Source: Lepus europaeus
Lineage: Eukaryota > Chordata > Mammalia > Lagomorpha > Leporidae
Direction: 5' to 3'
Assembly: GCF_033115175.1 (NCBI RefSeq)
Contig: NC_084837.1
Location: 63,697,266 to 63,761,265 of the forward strand
DNA: 64,000 nt
Position 1 is the first letter of the stretch, and each line of letters begins with the position of its first letter. Shown piece by piece: positions 1-10,364 of this stretch. Made by a program: the position numbers and the translations under genes. The notes under the pieces are model-generated. The model searched no databases. It was given only the letters and a program-made list of their open reading frames with translations, and was not told the DNA's origin.

Positions 1-311
1 TGATGTAGCCTCTGCCTGCAGTGCCGGCATCCCATATAGGTGCTGAATCTAGTCCCAGCTGCTCTACTTCCAATCCAGCTCTCTGCTATGGCCTGGGAAA
101 GCAGCAGAAGATGACCCAAGTGCTTGGGCCCCTGCACCCATGTGGGAGACCCAGAAGAAACTCCTGGCTCCTGGCTTCAGATCTGCCCAGTTCTGGCTGT
201 TGAGGCCATTTGGTAAATGAAGCAGCAGATTGAAGACCTTTCTCTCTTTCTCCCTCTCCCTGTCTATAACTCTATCTCTCAAATAAATAAGTAAAATCTT
301 TTTTTAAAAAA
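1..311 (+). mobile_element. C-repeat SINE, older type, cut by window start
   Basis: The head is missing because the window begins inside it. The body runs from the GCCGGCATCCCATAT segment to the CT-rich part and an A-rich tail. Confidence 0.92.
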
Positions 312-632
312 AGATTTATTTATTTATCTTGAAAATCAGAGTTACACACACAGAGTGAGACAAAGATAGAAAGAATCTTCCACCTGCTGGTTCACTCTCC
401 AGATGGCCGCAACCGCCAGTGTGGGGCCATGCTGAAGCCAGGAGCCTCATCTGGGTTTCCCACATGGGTGTCAGGGGCCCAAGCACTTGGGTCATCTTCT
501 GCTGCTTTTTCCAGGCCACTAGCAGGGAGCTGGATCACAAGTGGAGCAACCAGGACATGAACTGGTACCCATATTGGATGCCAGCATGGCAGATGGCTGC
601 TTAACCTGCTGTGCCAAAATGCTGACCCCAAG
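312..632 (-). mobile_element. C-repeat SINE, older type
   Basis: Reverse-complement copy abutting the previous tail. It begins with the A-tail complement (aagatttatttattt) and ends at the tRNA-like head (gctgacccc). Confidence 0.92.
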
Positions 633-640
633 AGCCATTT

Positions 641-943
641 TAAAAAAAATATTTACTTATTTGTTTACTTGAAAGGCAGAGAGATTAATCTCCCATCTGC
701 TGGTTCATTCTCCCAAATGGCTGCAATGGCCAGGGCTGCACCAGTCTGAAGCCAAGAGCCAGGAATTCCATTCATGTCTCTCTCATGGGTGGCAAAGGCC
801 CAAGCGCTTGGGTTGTCTTCTGCTGCTTTCCCAGGAGTAGTACCAGGAAGCTGGATGGCAAGTGGTTTAGCCAAGACTCAAATGGGCACTGAAGCCAGTG
901 TTTCAAATAGTAGCTTAACCCATTACACCACAGACACTGGCCA
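641..943 (-). mobile_element. C-repeat SINE, diverged
   Basis: Older and more diverged antisense copy, ending in accacagacactggcc. Confidence 0.88.
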
Positions 944-949
944 TTATTA

Positions 950-1600
950 CTACTTTAAAAATTTTTATTTATTTTTTATGTATGTGAAAGCAGTGAGATA
1001 GAAAGAAAGAGACAAACAGATTTTCATCTGCTGGTTCACTTCCCAAATGCCTGTAACAGTGGAGGCTGGGCCAGGCCGAAGCCAGGAGCCTAGAACTCAG
1101 TCTGGGTCTCCCACATGGGTGGCAGGGACCCATGTACTTGAGCCATCATTTGCTGTCTCCCAGGGTCTGCAGAAACTGGAATAGAAAACAGAGGTGTTGT
1201 GGTGTAGTGGGTAAAGCCGCTGCCTGCAGTGCCAGCATCCCATATGAATGCCAGTTCAAGTCCCGGCTGCTCCACTTCCCATCCAGCTCTCTACTACTGC
1301 CTGGGAAAGCAGTAGAAGATGGCCCAAGTTCTTGGGCCCTTACACCCACATGGGAGACCCGAAAGAAGCTCTTGGCTCTTGGCTTCGGATTGGCTCAGCT
1401 CTGGCTGTTGGTGGTCATCTGGGGTGTGAACCAGTGGATGGAAGCTCTTTATCTCTCTTACTCTCGCTGCCTCTGCCTCTCTGTAACTCTTTCAAATAAA
1501 TAAATACATCTCTTAAAAAAAAAAAAAAAAAAGCAGAGCTGGAACTGAAACCCAGGTACTCTGATGTGGGTAGCTTACCTGCTGCATGAAACACCTCCCT
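950..1600 (-). mobile_element. C-repeat SINE split by a younger insertion
   Basis: The antisense copy is present at about 950-1192 and resumes at about 1531-1600. A plus-strand SINE sits in between, with CAGAG repeated on both sides. Confidence 0.8.
1193..1530 (+). mobile_element. C-repeat SINE, older type, nested
   Basis: Full-length copy with an A17 tail, inserted inside the antisense SINE that covers 950-1600. Confidence 0.92.
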
Positions 1601-1778
1601 CATGTTCTGTTATTAATTTCTGAGGGTTCATTTTTATATTTAGGAAATTATTTCTTTGTATATGGTGTTGTTTTTGTTGTGATGGTCACTGATCCCCTGT
1701 ATGTGTGTTTGTGTCTATATCTGTGTCTTCTGGGTTTCATGTCATACTTAGAAAAGACTTCCCCACTTCAAAATTATT

Positions 1779-2096
1779 TTTTAAAAGATTTATTTATTTA
1801 TTTATTTGAAAGAGTTACACAGAGAGAGAAAAAGAGGCAGAGAGAAAGAAGTCTTCCATCTGCTGGTTCACTTCCCAGTTGGCCACAATGGCTGGAGCTG
1901 TACCTGATCTAAAGCCAGGAGCTTCTTCTGGGTCTCCCATGTGGGTGCAGGGGCCCAAAGACTTGGCCCATCTTCTACTGCTTTCCCAGGCCATGGCACG
2001 AATGGAAGTGGAGCAGCCGGGACTTGAACTGGTGTCCATATGGAATGCTGGCACTGCAGGCAGCAGCTTTACCCACTACACCACATCGCTGGCCCC
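1779..2096 (-). mobile_element. C-repeat SINE with target-site duplication
   Basis: Full-length antisense copy. The flanks repeat CTTCAAAATTATTTT on both sides, a typical L1-mediated target-site duplication. Confidence 0.93.
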
Positions 2097-2360
2097 TTCA
2101 AAATTATTTTAAGACACCTATGTTTTCTTCTAGTGCTTCTAAAATTTATTTTTCATTGTTTCATTTGTATTCATCTGAAATGTATTTTGGAATAAGTAGT
2201 GTGATGTGGATTCAAATTTATTTTTATCCTGATGGTTCTCCATGTTTCGACACCATTTGTTGAACAATATGTTCTGAATGTTTCTTGCATAATCTATTTC
2301 TGTAGATAATCCCCTGTACCATATCTAAATTCCCATGTGTATTTGGACTTACTTTAACAC

Positions 2361-2386
2361 TTTAAGATTTTATTTATTTATTTGAG

Positions 2387-2430
<44 letters not shown>

Positions 2431-2665
2431 CTTCCATCTGTTGATTCACTACCCATGTGGTTGCAACAGCCAGTGCTGGGCCAGGCCAAAGCCAGAAGTC
2501 TGGAGCTTCTTCCAGGTCTCCCACGTATGTGCAGGGGCCCAAGTACTTGGGCCATCTTCAGCTGCTTTCCCAGGCACATTATCAGGGAGCTGGATTGGAA
2601 GTGGAGCAGCCAGGTACCGTCACCCATATGGGATGTTTTACCCACTACACTAGAGTGCCAGCCCC
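2361..2665 (-). mobile_element. C-repeat SINE with long GA tract
   Basis: Antisense copy. Its CT-rich region has expanded into (GA)n at 2391-2428. Confidence 0.92.
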
Positions 2666-2740
2666 ATTTATATACTCTACTCCATGTCTACATGCCAGGT
2701 CCCTCCTACACCATTTTAATTACTGTATAAGTACGATGTA

Positions 2741-3250
2741 GAGTTTCTGTGTGTTTCTCTTCCCTTTTTGGCAATTATCCCCTGAGTAAGACACACCATT
2801 GCAGGGTACGGCAGGCCTGCAGCCACGGGAGGGAAGGAAGTTCTCCCATGGCTTCCCGGAAGAATGACTTGTGTGTGGTACCACCACGAGCGGCGGCAGA
2901 ACCCAGGGATCTACCTGGTCCCACCAGCTTTCCCCTGCCCTAGGGTGGGACAGTGGTGATGGGGGAGAGGCTTTGGGTAACAGAGGAGTGGAAGGAACAG
3001 GCTGGGTAGACTCTTCTGCCACGGTCCACAGCTCACAGGTCTCTAAGACCCCCCAGTCTGTTTACAGTGAGTCCTCCACCAGCAGCACCCTCAGCCCTCC
3101 CTCTTCCCAGGACTGCAACAACACCCGGTAAGGGACCAGGATATCAAGGGCCCTCCCCTCCCCCAGCGCCTGTGGACTTGGGCGGCAGAGTTCTCATTCC
3201 TCTCTTGCCATTAGAATAATCATCTCCTCCCTCCTCTTGGTTTAAGTTGT
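2741..3250. other. Unique sequence, no SINE
   Basis: Non-repetitive, moderately GC-rich DNA. It holds the candidate exon at 3068-3127 and nothing else that I recognise. Confidence 0.5.
3068..3127 (+). other. Candidate small coding exon (unproven)
   Basis: A pyrimidine-rich run ending in ctgtttacag precedes 60 bases that stay open in one frame and end at a good donor, ACCCG|GTAAGG (GT at 3128-3129). In that frame it would encode a Ser/Thr-rich stretch ending SQDCNNT. The open frame also continues upstream through the putative acceptor. I do not recognise the protein, and the match could be chance. Confidence 0.25.
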
Positions 3251-3345
3251 GGGAGCACAGGGACCACACTGTTTCCTTTATTGCAGTATCCGCAGCACTT
3301 TGCACACAGTAGGCACTCAATAAATGTTCATTAAATGGATGTGAG
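3250..3345 (+). mobile_element. L2-like 3' end
   Basis: The segment cacagtaggcactcaataaa near 3306 resembles the 3' end of L2/MIR-type repeats. Confidence 0.55.
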
Positions 3346-3479
3346 AGTTAGAGAAAGGAAGTCTCCATAAGTAGACAACAGGACAGAGCTGGCATTTGGT
3401 GCAGGGGCCCTAACAGTGTTTGGGAGCCCCCATCCCAAAGAGGGGTTCTTAGGTGCAGGCTGGGCTCTGCGTCCGGTCC

Positions 3480-3660
3480 CGCTCACTGCTAATGCAGACC
3501 CTGGGAGACTGAGTTCTGGGCTCCTGGCTTGGACCTGGCCCGGCCTTGACTGCTGTCTGCATTCATGGTGAACCAGCAGATGGAAGAGCATTCTCTCTCT
3601 CTCTCTCTGCCTTTCAGATAAAATGAAAATACATAGCATTTTAAAAATGAATATTTTAAA
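3480..3660 (+). mobile_element. C-repeat SINE fragment, old
   Basis: Only the 3' half is recognisable, from ctgctaatgcagaccctggg to the CT tract and tail. It is strongly diverged. Confidence 0.75.
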
Positions 3661-3905
3661 TTTTTATTCATTTATTTGCAGCGGGAGCCTTTGGTGGATG
3701 GTGAGGGTATGAAGCAGTGCTTAGGGAAAACACTAGTAGTAGTTATCTCTGGAGGCCCTGGGATTCATGGAAACAAAGGGCAGGCCAGCAGGAGTCCCAG
3801 GCTGGCTGCGGGCACCGCTAGGCACCACTCTTCCCCTCTCCCCACAGCTCCAGCTCCCCCTGGAGCCTCCCGATTACATTTTGACCTTTGGAACACAAAG
3901 GCCGC

Positions 3906-3921
3906 ACAAAGGTGCCTTTGA
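3906..3921. promoter_or_regulatory. Palindromic SOX/TCF-like site
   Basis: ACAAAGGTGCCTTTGA is an inverted pair of ACAAAG-like motifs separated by a few bases. A further CTTTGAACTTTG follows and an ACAAAGG precedes. Functional meaning is inferred from motif shape only. Confidence 0.3.
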
Positions 3922-4009
3922 ACTTTGCTGCAGCAGAGCAGGAGGGCAGTGCCCGTGGAACCTTTCTGTCTCTCGTTCTGTCCTGCTGAGGGGCCCAGGC
4001 AGGGCAGCT

Positions 4010-4300
4010 GCTGGTGGTGGGGGGCGCTGGGCGCGGGACAAACCCTCCGGCGCGTGGGGAGCTTCGCCCCGCCCCGGCCTTGGCAGCGAATGGCTCTGCC
4101 TGGGCGGCGGGACACCGGCCCCATTGTGAGCAGCGGCTTGGAGCCGCCCCAGCTGCAGGCCGAGCCGCGTGCCAGAGACGGGGAGCGCCGCGGGCTGCAG
4201 GCCCTGCTGCCGCTGCCCCGCAAGCTCAACCCGCGCGGGGCCGTGAGAGAAGCGCCCCGGGCCGCGCCCGTTATTTCCAGGTCACCCTGGCGGGGTCCGT
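4010..4300. promoter_or_regulatory. CpG island
   Basis: Dense CpG dinucleotides and GC boxes (gccccgccccgg) stand out in otherwise CpG-poor DNA. This is likely a gene 5' end, but no TATA box or clear first exon can be chosen. Confidence 0.6.
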
Positions 4301-4747
4301 TCCATCAGCACCGAATGCCCCGTCTTTGCGTTTGCCTTCTATGGAGGTAAAATTTAATTCTGCAAGTACCGACTTGGCCAGGTGGAGAAGGAATGGACCT
4401 TGAGCTCAGGGCCGTGCACCCAAGGATCCCCACTCTGGCTGCACCTCTCCAGGCAGCTAAGGAGCGGTGGCGGCATTAGTGAGTGAGCTGGGGAGGGTAG
4501 AGGAGCGGAGAGCTCAGAGGGCGGGGCCGCGGTGCAGCCAGGGCAGCTGGTTCTTGCTAGCTGGAGACTTGGTGAGTGTTTTCCTAAGGTTGGTAGCAGT
4601 AATCCTATCAAAATGAAATATGTATTACATCAACATGTAAGGTGGATGAAAATAGTAAATGCCATCCTCAAAACATTTAAATCTAAATTGTTAGGAATTA
4701 CTGCACCTGTTTGTGACCTTGAGGTGCCTTGGTCCAACTCCTAAAAC

Positions 4748-5040
4748 TAAAAAAATTTAAAATCATTTATTTATTTATTCAAGAACCAGAGATACATAGA
4801 GAGCCAGCGAGAACAAACTTCCATCTGCTGCTTCACTCCCCAAATGCCCACAACAAAGGAGCTGGAGCCAGGAGCCAGGAGCTCACTCCAGGTCTCCCAT
4901 AGAGGTCTTCCAGAGTTACCACCTGCTGTCCCCAGGGTCTGCACTGGCAGGAAGTTGGATCCTGGGTACCTGAAACTTACAAATGAGAAGAGAGAAAAAG
5001 CCAGAACCAGAGTGGACTGTAGCTGGCTCAAACTCCCATT
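4748..5040 (-). mobile_element. C-repeat SINE, old and diverged
   Basis: Recognisable by catttatttatttattcaag, ttccatctgctgcttcactcc and gccaggagctcactccagg. The head is degraded. Confidence 0.75.
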
Positions 5041-5370
5041 GTAAAATGTGGTGGGTGTTTCTACCAGCACGAACTCTACTCTCCTGGATTTCAAGGAAAG
5101 TGTTCGGCCTGGTGGAAAGAGTTCTGGATGCCTTGGGAATGTCTTTAGAAATACCATGCAGTATATTGAATGGTGTCAGAACTGTTCAGCTCCTTTCCAA
5201 TTCTGCTGTTCTTTCTTTTAATCAGATCATGGAAAGATTTGATGGCACGATCATTGTTCGAAGACTGTTCAACCATAACTACATAATAGGAACTCTCCTG
5301 GAAGCTTTGTTGTTTTTGATACTCAAACAATGATATTAATTTTATGTATTTACATGGTACAGTGTGATGA
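5041..5370. other. Unique sequence
   Basis: AT-balanced DNA with no repeat or gene that I recognise. A 116-codon plus-strand frame overlaps it but starts inside a SINE and matches no family known to me. Confidence 0.4.
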
Positions 5371-5645
5371 TTTTAAAAATTATTTCTCTATTTTCATTTT
5401 ATTCAAAAAGCAGAGAGAGATCTTCCATCCACTGGTTCACTCTCCAAATGCTTGCCACAGCTGGGGCTGGACCAGGTTGAAGCCAGGAGCCCAAAATTCA
5501 ATCTAGATATCCCTGGTCAGTGGCGGGGACCCAAGTGCTGGAGCCGTCACTTCTGCCTCCCAGGGTGTGCAGCAGCAGGCAGCTGGAATTGGGTGTGCAT
5601 CGGGGACCCTAACTCAAGAACTCCCCTGTGGATGAAGACACCCAG
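5370..5645 (-). mobile_element. C-repeat SINE, old
   Basis: Antisense diverged copy, from the tail complement near 5373 to the head remnant near 5640. Confidence 0.8.
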
Positions 5646-5683
5646 GTAATCTTGTCCCTGTGGTGACTGTTTTGTTTTGTTTT

Positions 5684-5738
5684 TTTTTTTAAAGATTTAT
5701 TTACTTATTTGAAAGTCAAAGTTACACTGAGAGAGGAG

Positions 5739-5776
<38 letters not shown>

Positions 5777-6033
5777 CCTCCGTTGGATGGTTCACTCCCT
5801 AGATGGCTGCAATGGCCAGAGCTGCGCCGATCCGAAGCCAGGGGCCAGGAGCTTCTCCCTGGTCTCCCATGTGGGTTCAGGGGCCCAGGGACTTGGGCCA
5901 TCCTCCACTGCTTTCCCAGGCCACAGCAGAGAGCTGGATTGAAAGTGGAACAGCCAGGTCTTGAACTGGCACCCATATGGGATGCTGGCGCTTCAGGCCA
6001 GGGCGTTAACCCACTGCACCACAGTGCCGGCCC
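5684..6033 (-). mobile_element. C-repeat SINE with target-site duplication
   Basis: Full-length antisense copy with a GA tract at 5746-5774. GGTGACTGTTTT is repeated on both flanks. Confidence 0.93.
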
Positions 6034-6069
6034 CGGTGACTGTTTTTTTATTTGAAAGAACTAAAGCAT

Positions 6070-6890
6070 AGCTACAGTGGAGGCCCTCCATTGTGTGACT
6101 CCCTGGTCCCATTCATTTAGGCTGCTCTGTATTCCATTGTGTGAGCACAAGGCGACCTTGCCTCTGGATGGACATTCAGTTTCTAGGCTTCTGTAGTTTG
6201 AGCAATGCTCCAGTGGACACTTGTCGGACACACACAGTAGAGTCTCGCCCTGGACCTTGGGACTGCATGTGCCCGGCTCTGCTAGATCCTGGCCCGCGCT
6301 CCAAGGGGGACTTGGTACAGGTGACATTATCTCCGGCTGTGATTGAGGTTCTTGCTGCTCTGCATTCTTCATAGTACTTTCTATTGTCAGAGGTTTTAAT
6401 TTTTAACCATCTGATGGGTGTGACATGATTTCCTTCCCTGTTAGTGAGTTTGAGCATCTATTCAAATGTTTATGGGACACTGGAGTTTTTCTTCCTTGGA
6501 TTTCCCTACTTCCTTTGCCTGTTATTTTCTTACTGATTTTTTTTTTTTGTAGAAATCCTTTATATATCTGCATGTTAATAACGTAGGAGAAACTTCTGCT
6601 TGTGACTTGGCTTTTCACCTTGCCTTTTTTTTTTAATTTTCATGTAGTCATGTGTATTAATATTTTACTCTCTAGCTTTTTCTGATTTGTTTAAGAAATT
6701 ATTAAGAAATTCTATCTTACTTCAAGGTCAGTTAGGTTCTCTTCTAAATACTCTCTTTAAAGTTTTCAAGTCTTCTTTTCAAGTCAAGGTCTTTATCTGG
6801 AATGTCTGTTTACAGTGTGAGGTCATCTCATTGTTTTTCCTGTGCATATCTCTAATCATCCAAGCCAGATGAGGTCAGCTCAATAAAAAG
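6070..6890 (-). mobile_element. Antisense L1 fragment
   Basis: Typical segments are gtattccattgtgtgag, gacattcagtttctaggctt and agaaatcctttatatatc. They resemble the reverse complement of the distal part of old L1. Confidence 0.65.
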
Positions 6891-7169
6891 ATGAGAGACA
6901 AACCATAACTATAGCCCCGGGAGGGGGTGGCTGTAGAGAATGGGTGAGAAGCATGAAGGGGAACAGTGACAGAGGCCACACAGGTCCAGCCTGCACCCAG
7001 GTACTCTACTTAGATGGTACAGCTGGCTCTGATCTATGCCAGGCATCAGAGAGGAATTTAGGCAACCCGGAAGAAGGCATGTCTGGACACCATGGGAGCT
7101 GGGTCCAGCCTGCAGTTTCCTGTCTGACCTAGCTCAGTGCCCAGCCACTTGAGGAAAGCACATCAAGGA
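6890..7169. other. Unique sequence
   Basis: No repeat or gene recognised. Confidence 0.4.
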
Positions 7170-7505
7170 AGAGAGCTTGGGGCCAGAACATAGCAGGCGA
7201 AGTTGCTGCCTGCAGTGCCGGCATCCCATATGGGCGCCGGTTCGAGTCCCGGCTGCTCCACTTCCAATTCAGCTCTCTGTTGTGACCTGTGAAAGCAGTA
7301 GAAGATGGCCCAATGCCTTGGGCCTCTGCACCTGCGTGGGAGACCTCAAAGAAGCTCCTGGCTTCAGATTGGCTCAGCTCCGTTGGTTATGGCTTTTTGG
7401 GGAGTGAACCAGCAGATGGAAGACCTTTCTCTCTGTCTCCCTCTCACTATAACTCTGCCTATCAAATAAATGAATAAAATCTTAAAAAAAAAAAAAAAAA
7501 AAAAA
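7170..7505 (+). mobile_element. C-repeat SINE, older type
   Basis: Full length with the canonical B box GGTTCGAGTCCC near 7240 and an A-tail of about 23 bases. Confidence 0.94.
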
Positions 7506-7859
7506 GAGGGCTTCCTGAGGCCCACGGCCCGGGACAGGAAGCTGACTTGGAGGTTGAAGGGCAGTACTGAGAAAGGTGATGGCCTTTCTCAACCATATTC
7601 CCTAAAGCAATAGCTCCATACGTATGTCTGCCCAAGTATTTTTCTACAGGAAATATTTTTTCCAGAAATTCGGATGTGTCACCAAAAATCCAACCTATAG
7701 CATCTGTTCTGTTTGCCATAAGCTACCATACACTAAACCAGAACTGTGTATTTTAGGTTATCATTACAATAGCCACCCCATTTTGATGTACTAATTTCTG
7801 TAGTATCAGATTATAGAGTAAGTTGTTACCACAAAGGGATTACAAAATACAATCTGTCT
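7506..7859. other. Unique sequence
   Basis: AT-rich, no repeat or gene recognised. Confidence 0.4.
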
Positions 7860-8145
7860 GCCGGCGCCGCGGCTCACTAGGCTAATCCTCCGCCTTGCGG
7901 CGCCGGCACACCAGGTTCTAGTCCCGGTTGGGGCGCCGGATTCTATCCCGGTTGCTCCTCTTCTTGTCCAGCTCTCTGCTGTGGCCAGGGAGTGCAGTGG
8001 AGGATGGCCCAAGTGCTTGGGCCCTGCACCCGCATGGGAGACCAGGCAGCGTGCCAGCCGCGGCGGCCATTGGAGGGTGAACCAACAGCAAAAGGAAGAC
8101 CTTTCTCTCTGTCTCTCTCTCTCACTGTCCACTCTGCCTGTCAAA

Positions 8146-8180
<35 letters not shown>
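7860..8180 (+). mobile_element. C-repeat SINE, young type, with TSD
   Basis: Young head (GCCGCGGCTCACTAGGCTAA) and a duplicated B-box region. AAATACAATCTGTCT flanks both ends. The tail is an (AAT)n microsatellite instead of pure A. Confidence 0.95.

Positions 8181-8181
<1 letters not shown>
8142..8181 (+). repeat. (AAT)n microsatellite
   Basis: About 13 AAT units form the tail of the young SINE. Confidence 0.9.
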
Positions 8182-8183
<2 letters not shown>

Positions 8184-8327
8184 CAATCTGTCTAACAATA
8201 TGGGAGTTTCTTTTATTCTCACCCAACTAGCTGGAAGTGGACAACTGAGGCTGGCAGGCAGTACTGCACTGTATTTGGGGACCCAAGTTCCTGCCATCTC
8301 ATTGCCCCAGGTCAATGCTGGGTTACA

Positions 8328-8598
8328 TGGGCTGGTGTTGTAGCATAACAGGTTAAGCCACCACCTGTAATGCCAGCATCCCCTATGGGTGCCAGTTCCT
8401 ATCCTGGTTGTTTTACTTCCAATCCAGCACCCTGTTGATGCATGTGGGAAAGCAGTGGAAGATGGCCCAAGGGTTTGGGCTCCTGCCACTCATGTGGGAA
8501 ACCTGGATGGAGTTCCAGACTTCTGGCTTCAGCCTGGCCCAGGCCCCACTGTTTTGGCCATTTGGGGAGTAAACTAGTGGTTAAAAGATCCCTCTCTT
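8328..8598 (+). mobile_element. C-repeat SINE, old, tail replaced by next SINE
   Basis: Sense copy whose CT-rich end is cut at 8598, where another SINE begins. Confidence 0.88.
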
Positions 8599-8884
8599 GG
8601 GACCAGCACTGTGGCACAGCAGGATAACGGCCTGGCCTGCAGTGCCAGCATCCCATATGGGCGCCGGTTTGAGACCCGGCTGTTCCACTTCCGATCCAGC
8701 TCTCTGCTATGGCCTGGGAAAGCAGTAGAAGATGGCTCGAGTCCTTGGGCCCCTGCACCCACGTGGGAGACCTGGAAGAAGCTCCTGGCTCCTGGCTCCT
8801 GGCTCCAGGCTCCAGGCTCCTGGCTTTAGATCGGCGCAGCTCTGGCTGTCGCGGCCAACTGGGGAGTGAACCATCAGATGGAAG

Positions 8885-8922
<38 letters not shown>

Positions 8923-8973
8923 CTCCTTTCTCTGTGTAACTCTGACTTTGAAATAAATCTTAAAAAAAAAAAA
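8599..8973 (+). mobile_element. C-repeat SINE with internal short tandem expansion
   Basis: Full-length sense copy. The usual gctcctggctcctggct segment is expanded to several ctcctgg/ctccagg units at 8784-8826. Confidence 0.92.
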
Positions 8974-8982
8974 AGTATGGTT

Positions 8983-9280
8983 ACTGGGGTGGGTGGTGTG
9001 GCATAGCAGGTTAAGCCACCACTTGGAATGCCTGCATTCCATATTGGAGCACCCGGGATTGAGTCCTACCTCTATTTCCGATCTAGCTTCTGGGAAGCAG
9101 CAGATAATGATCTAGGACTTGGGTTCCTGCCACTCACATGGGAGGCCTGGGTGGAGTTCCAGTCTCCTGGTTTCAGCCTGGCTGAGCCCAGGCTGTTGTG
9201 AGCATTTAGGGAGTGAATCAGTGCCTGGAAGATTCTTTTTCTCTCGGTCACTCTGCCTTTCAAATTAAGTAGTTTTTTAA
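8983..9280 (+). mobile_element. C-repeat SINE, old
   Basis: Sense copy with head gtggtgtggcatagcaggtt and a degraded tail. Confidence 0.88.
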
Positions 9281-10084
9281 AATCTGAGTTACTCATACAA
9301 GCACATTTTAGCTTGCCATTCTTTATGTCTACATCTATCTAGTTTTTGTGGTCAACTGAAATTATTTCTTTAGTTGATTTCTCTGTGAGGACTCGTTGAA
9401 ACAGTAGTCTCTGAGTTTTTGCAATCTTCCCAACAGTTTCTCTGCAGGGTTTTTACTTGGAGATCAGTTTGGCTGGATAGAAAATCCACATTTTCTTTCA
9501 TTGAATATCTTAAATATGTCATTCTGGGGGCCGTTGTGACGCAGTGGGTTAAGCTGTCTCCTGCGACGCCAGCAGCCCGCACTGGAGTGCTGGTTTGAGT
9601 CCCAGTGGCTCCATTTCAGATCTGGCCTCCTGCTAATGTACCTAGGAAGGCAGTGAAAGATGGCTCAAGTGTTTGGGCCCCTGCCACCCACATAGGAGAT
9701 GAGGGTGGAGTTTCTGACTCCTGGCTTTGGCCTGGCCCAGACCTGGCTTTTGGGACCATTTGGAGAGTGAACCAGTGGGTGGAAAATCTCTGTCACTTTG
9801 TCTTTCAAATAAATAAATATTTTTTAAAATGTTACTCTATTGCTTTCTGGTTAACAAAATATGATAATGATGATTTTTGCCTGTTCTAAGTGACTTTTTT
9901 TCTCCCATGAATTCAGACAAACATTTCTTTCCAAGTCCAGTAGTTTCAGTAGATCATGTCTCTGCACTGACCATTCTGAATCAGTTTTCCCAGACACATG
10001 GCGAGCTCTTCCCATACACAGCTTCACGTTCTGCAACTGTATTCACATAGTGATTTTAAAAATGGCCTCATGTTTTCCCTGCGC
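9281..10084 (-). mobile_element. Antisense L1-like region split by a SINE
   Basis: T-rich segments (tttggctggatagaaaatcc; ttctttcattgaatatctt) at 9281-9524 and 9831-10084 resemble the reverse complement of L1 ORF2. Family assignment is by eye. Confidence 0.45.
9525..9830 (+). mobile_element. C-repeat SINE, old
   Basis: Sense copy starting gggggccgttgtgacgcag, with an aaataaataaatatt tail. Confidence 0.9.
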
Positions 10085-10100
10085 TCTGTCCCTCACTTTT

Positions 10101-10291
10101 TTTTTTTTAACTTTTATTTAATGAATATAAATTTCCAGTATACAGCTTATGGATTACAATGGCTTCCCCTTCCCATAATTTCCCTCCCACCCGCAACCCT
10201 CCCCTCTCCCGCCCCCCTCTCCCCTTCCATTCACATCAAGATTCATTTTCAATTCTATTTATATACAGAAGATCAATTTAGTATAAATACT
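10101..10291 (-). mobile_element. 5'-truncated young rabbit-type L1 3' end, with TSD
   Basis: An antisense fragment of about 190 bases opens with a poly-T (its poly-A tail) and contains the pyrimidine-rich block of the lagomorph L1 3' UTR (complement of a GGGAGGG-rich tract). TCTGTCCCTCACTTTT is present at 10085-10100 and again at 10292-10307, so the boundaries are secure. The family name comes from memory of the rabbit L1 3' UTR. Confidence 0.8.
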
Positions 10292-10364
10292 TCTGTCCCT
10301 CACTTTTATTTGGACCTTGTTCCTATTTGTCTCTGACCCTGAGGTTTTTTTAATAAGTTTTTTT

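Larger units (their letters stand above)
1600..2740 (-). mobile_element. Antisense L1 (LINE-1) fragment interrupted by SINEs
   Basis: T-rich sequence at 1600-1778, 2096-2360 and 2666-2740 resembles the reverse complement of the distal ORF2 of old mammalian L1 elements, for example the caccatttgttgaacaat segment near 2248. Two SINEs interrupt it. Assigned from remembered consensus only. Confidence 0.6.
3665..4745. other. Unique GC-rich region around a CpG island
   Basis: There is no SINE. A strong 3'-splice-like pyrimidine run ending in ctctccccacag lies at about 3834-3847. Open frames on both strands here reflect base composition and I do not call them genes. Confidence 0.5.

Noticed and set aside
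3767..4403. Plus-strand frames of 120-141 codons at the first CpG island
   Set aside because: They are composition-driven, overlap each other in different frames and have no recognisable domain or consistent splice sites.
7860..8180. tRNA genes, because SINE heads contain A- and B-box-like sequences
   Set aside because: The heads do not fold into a complete tRNA, and each is followed by a SINE body and an A-tail.
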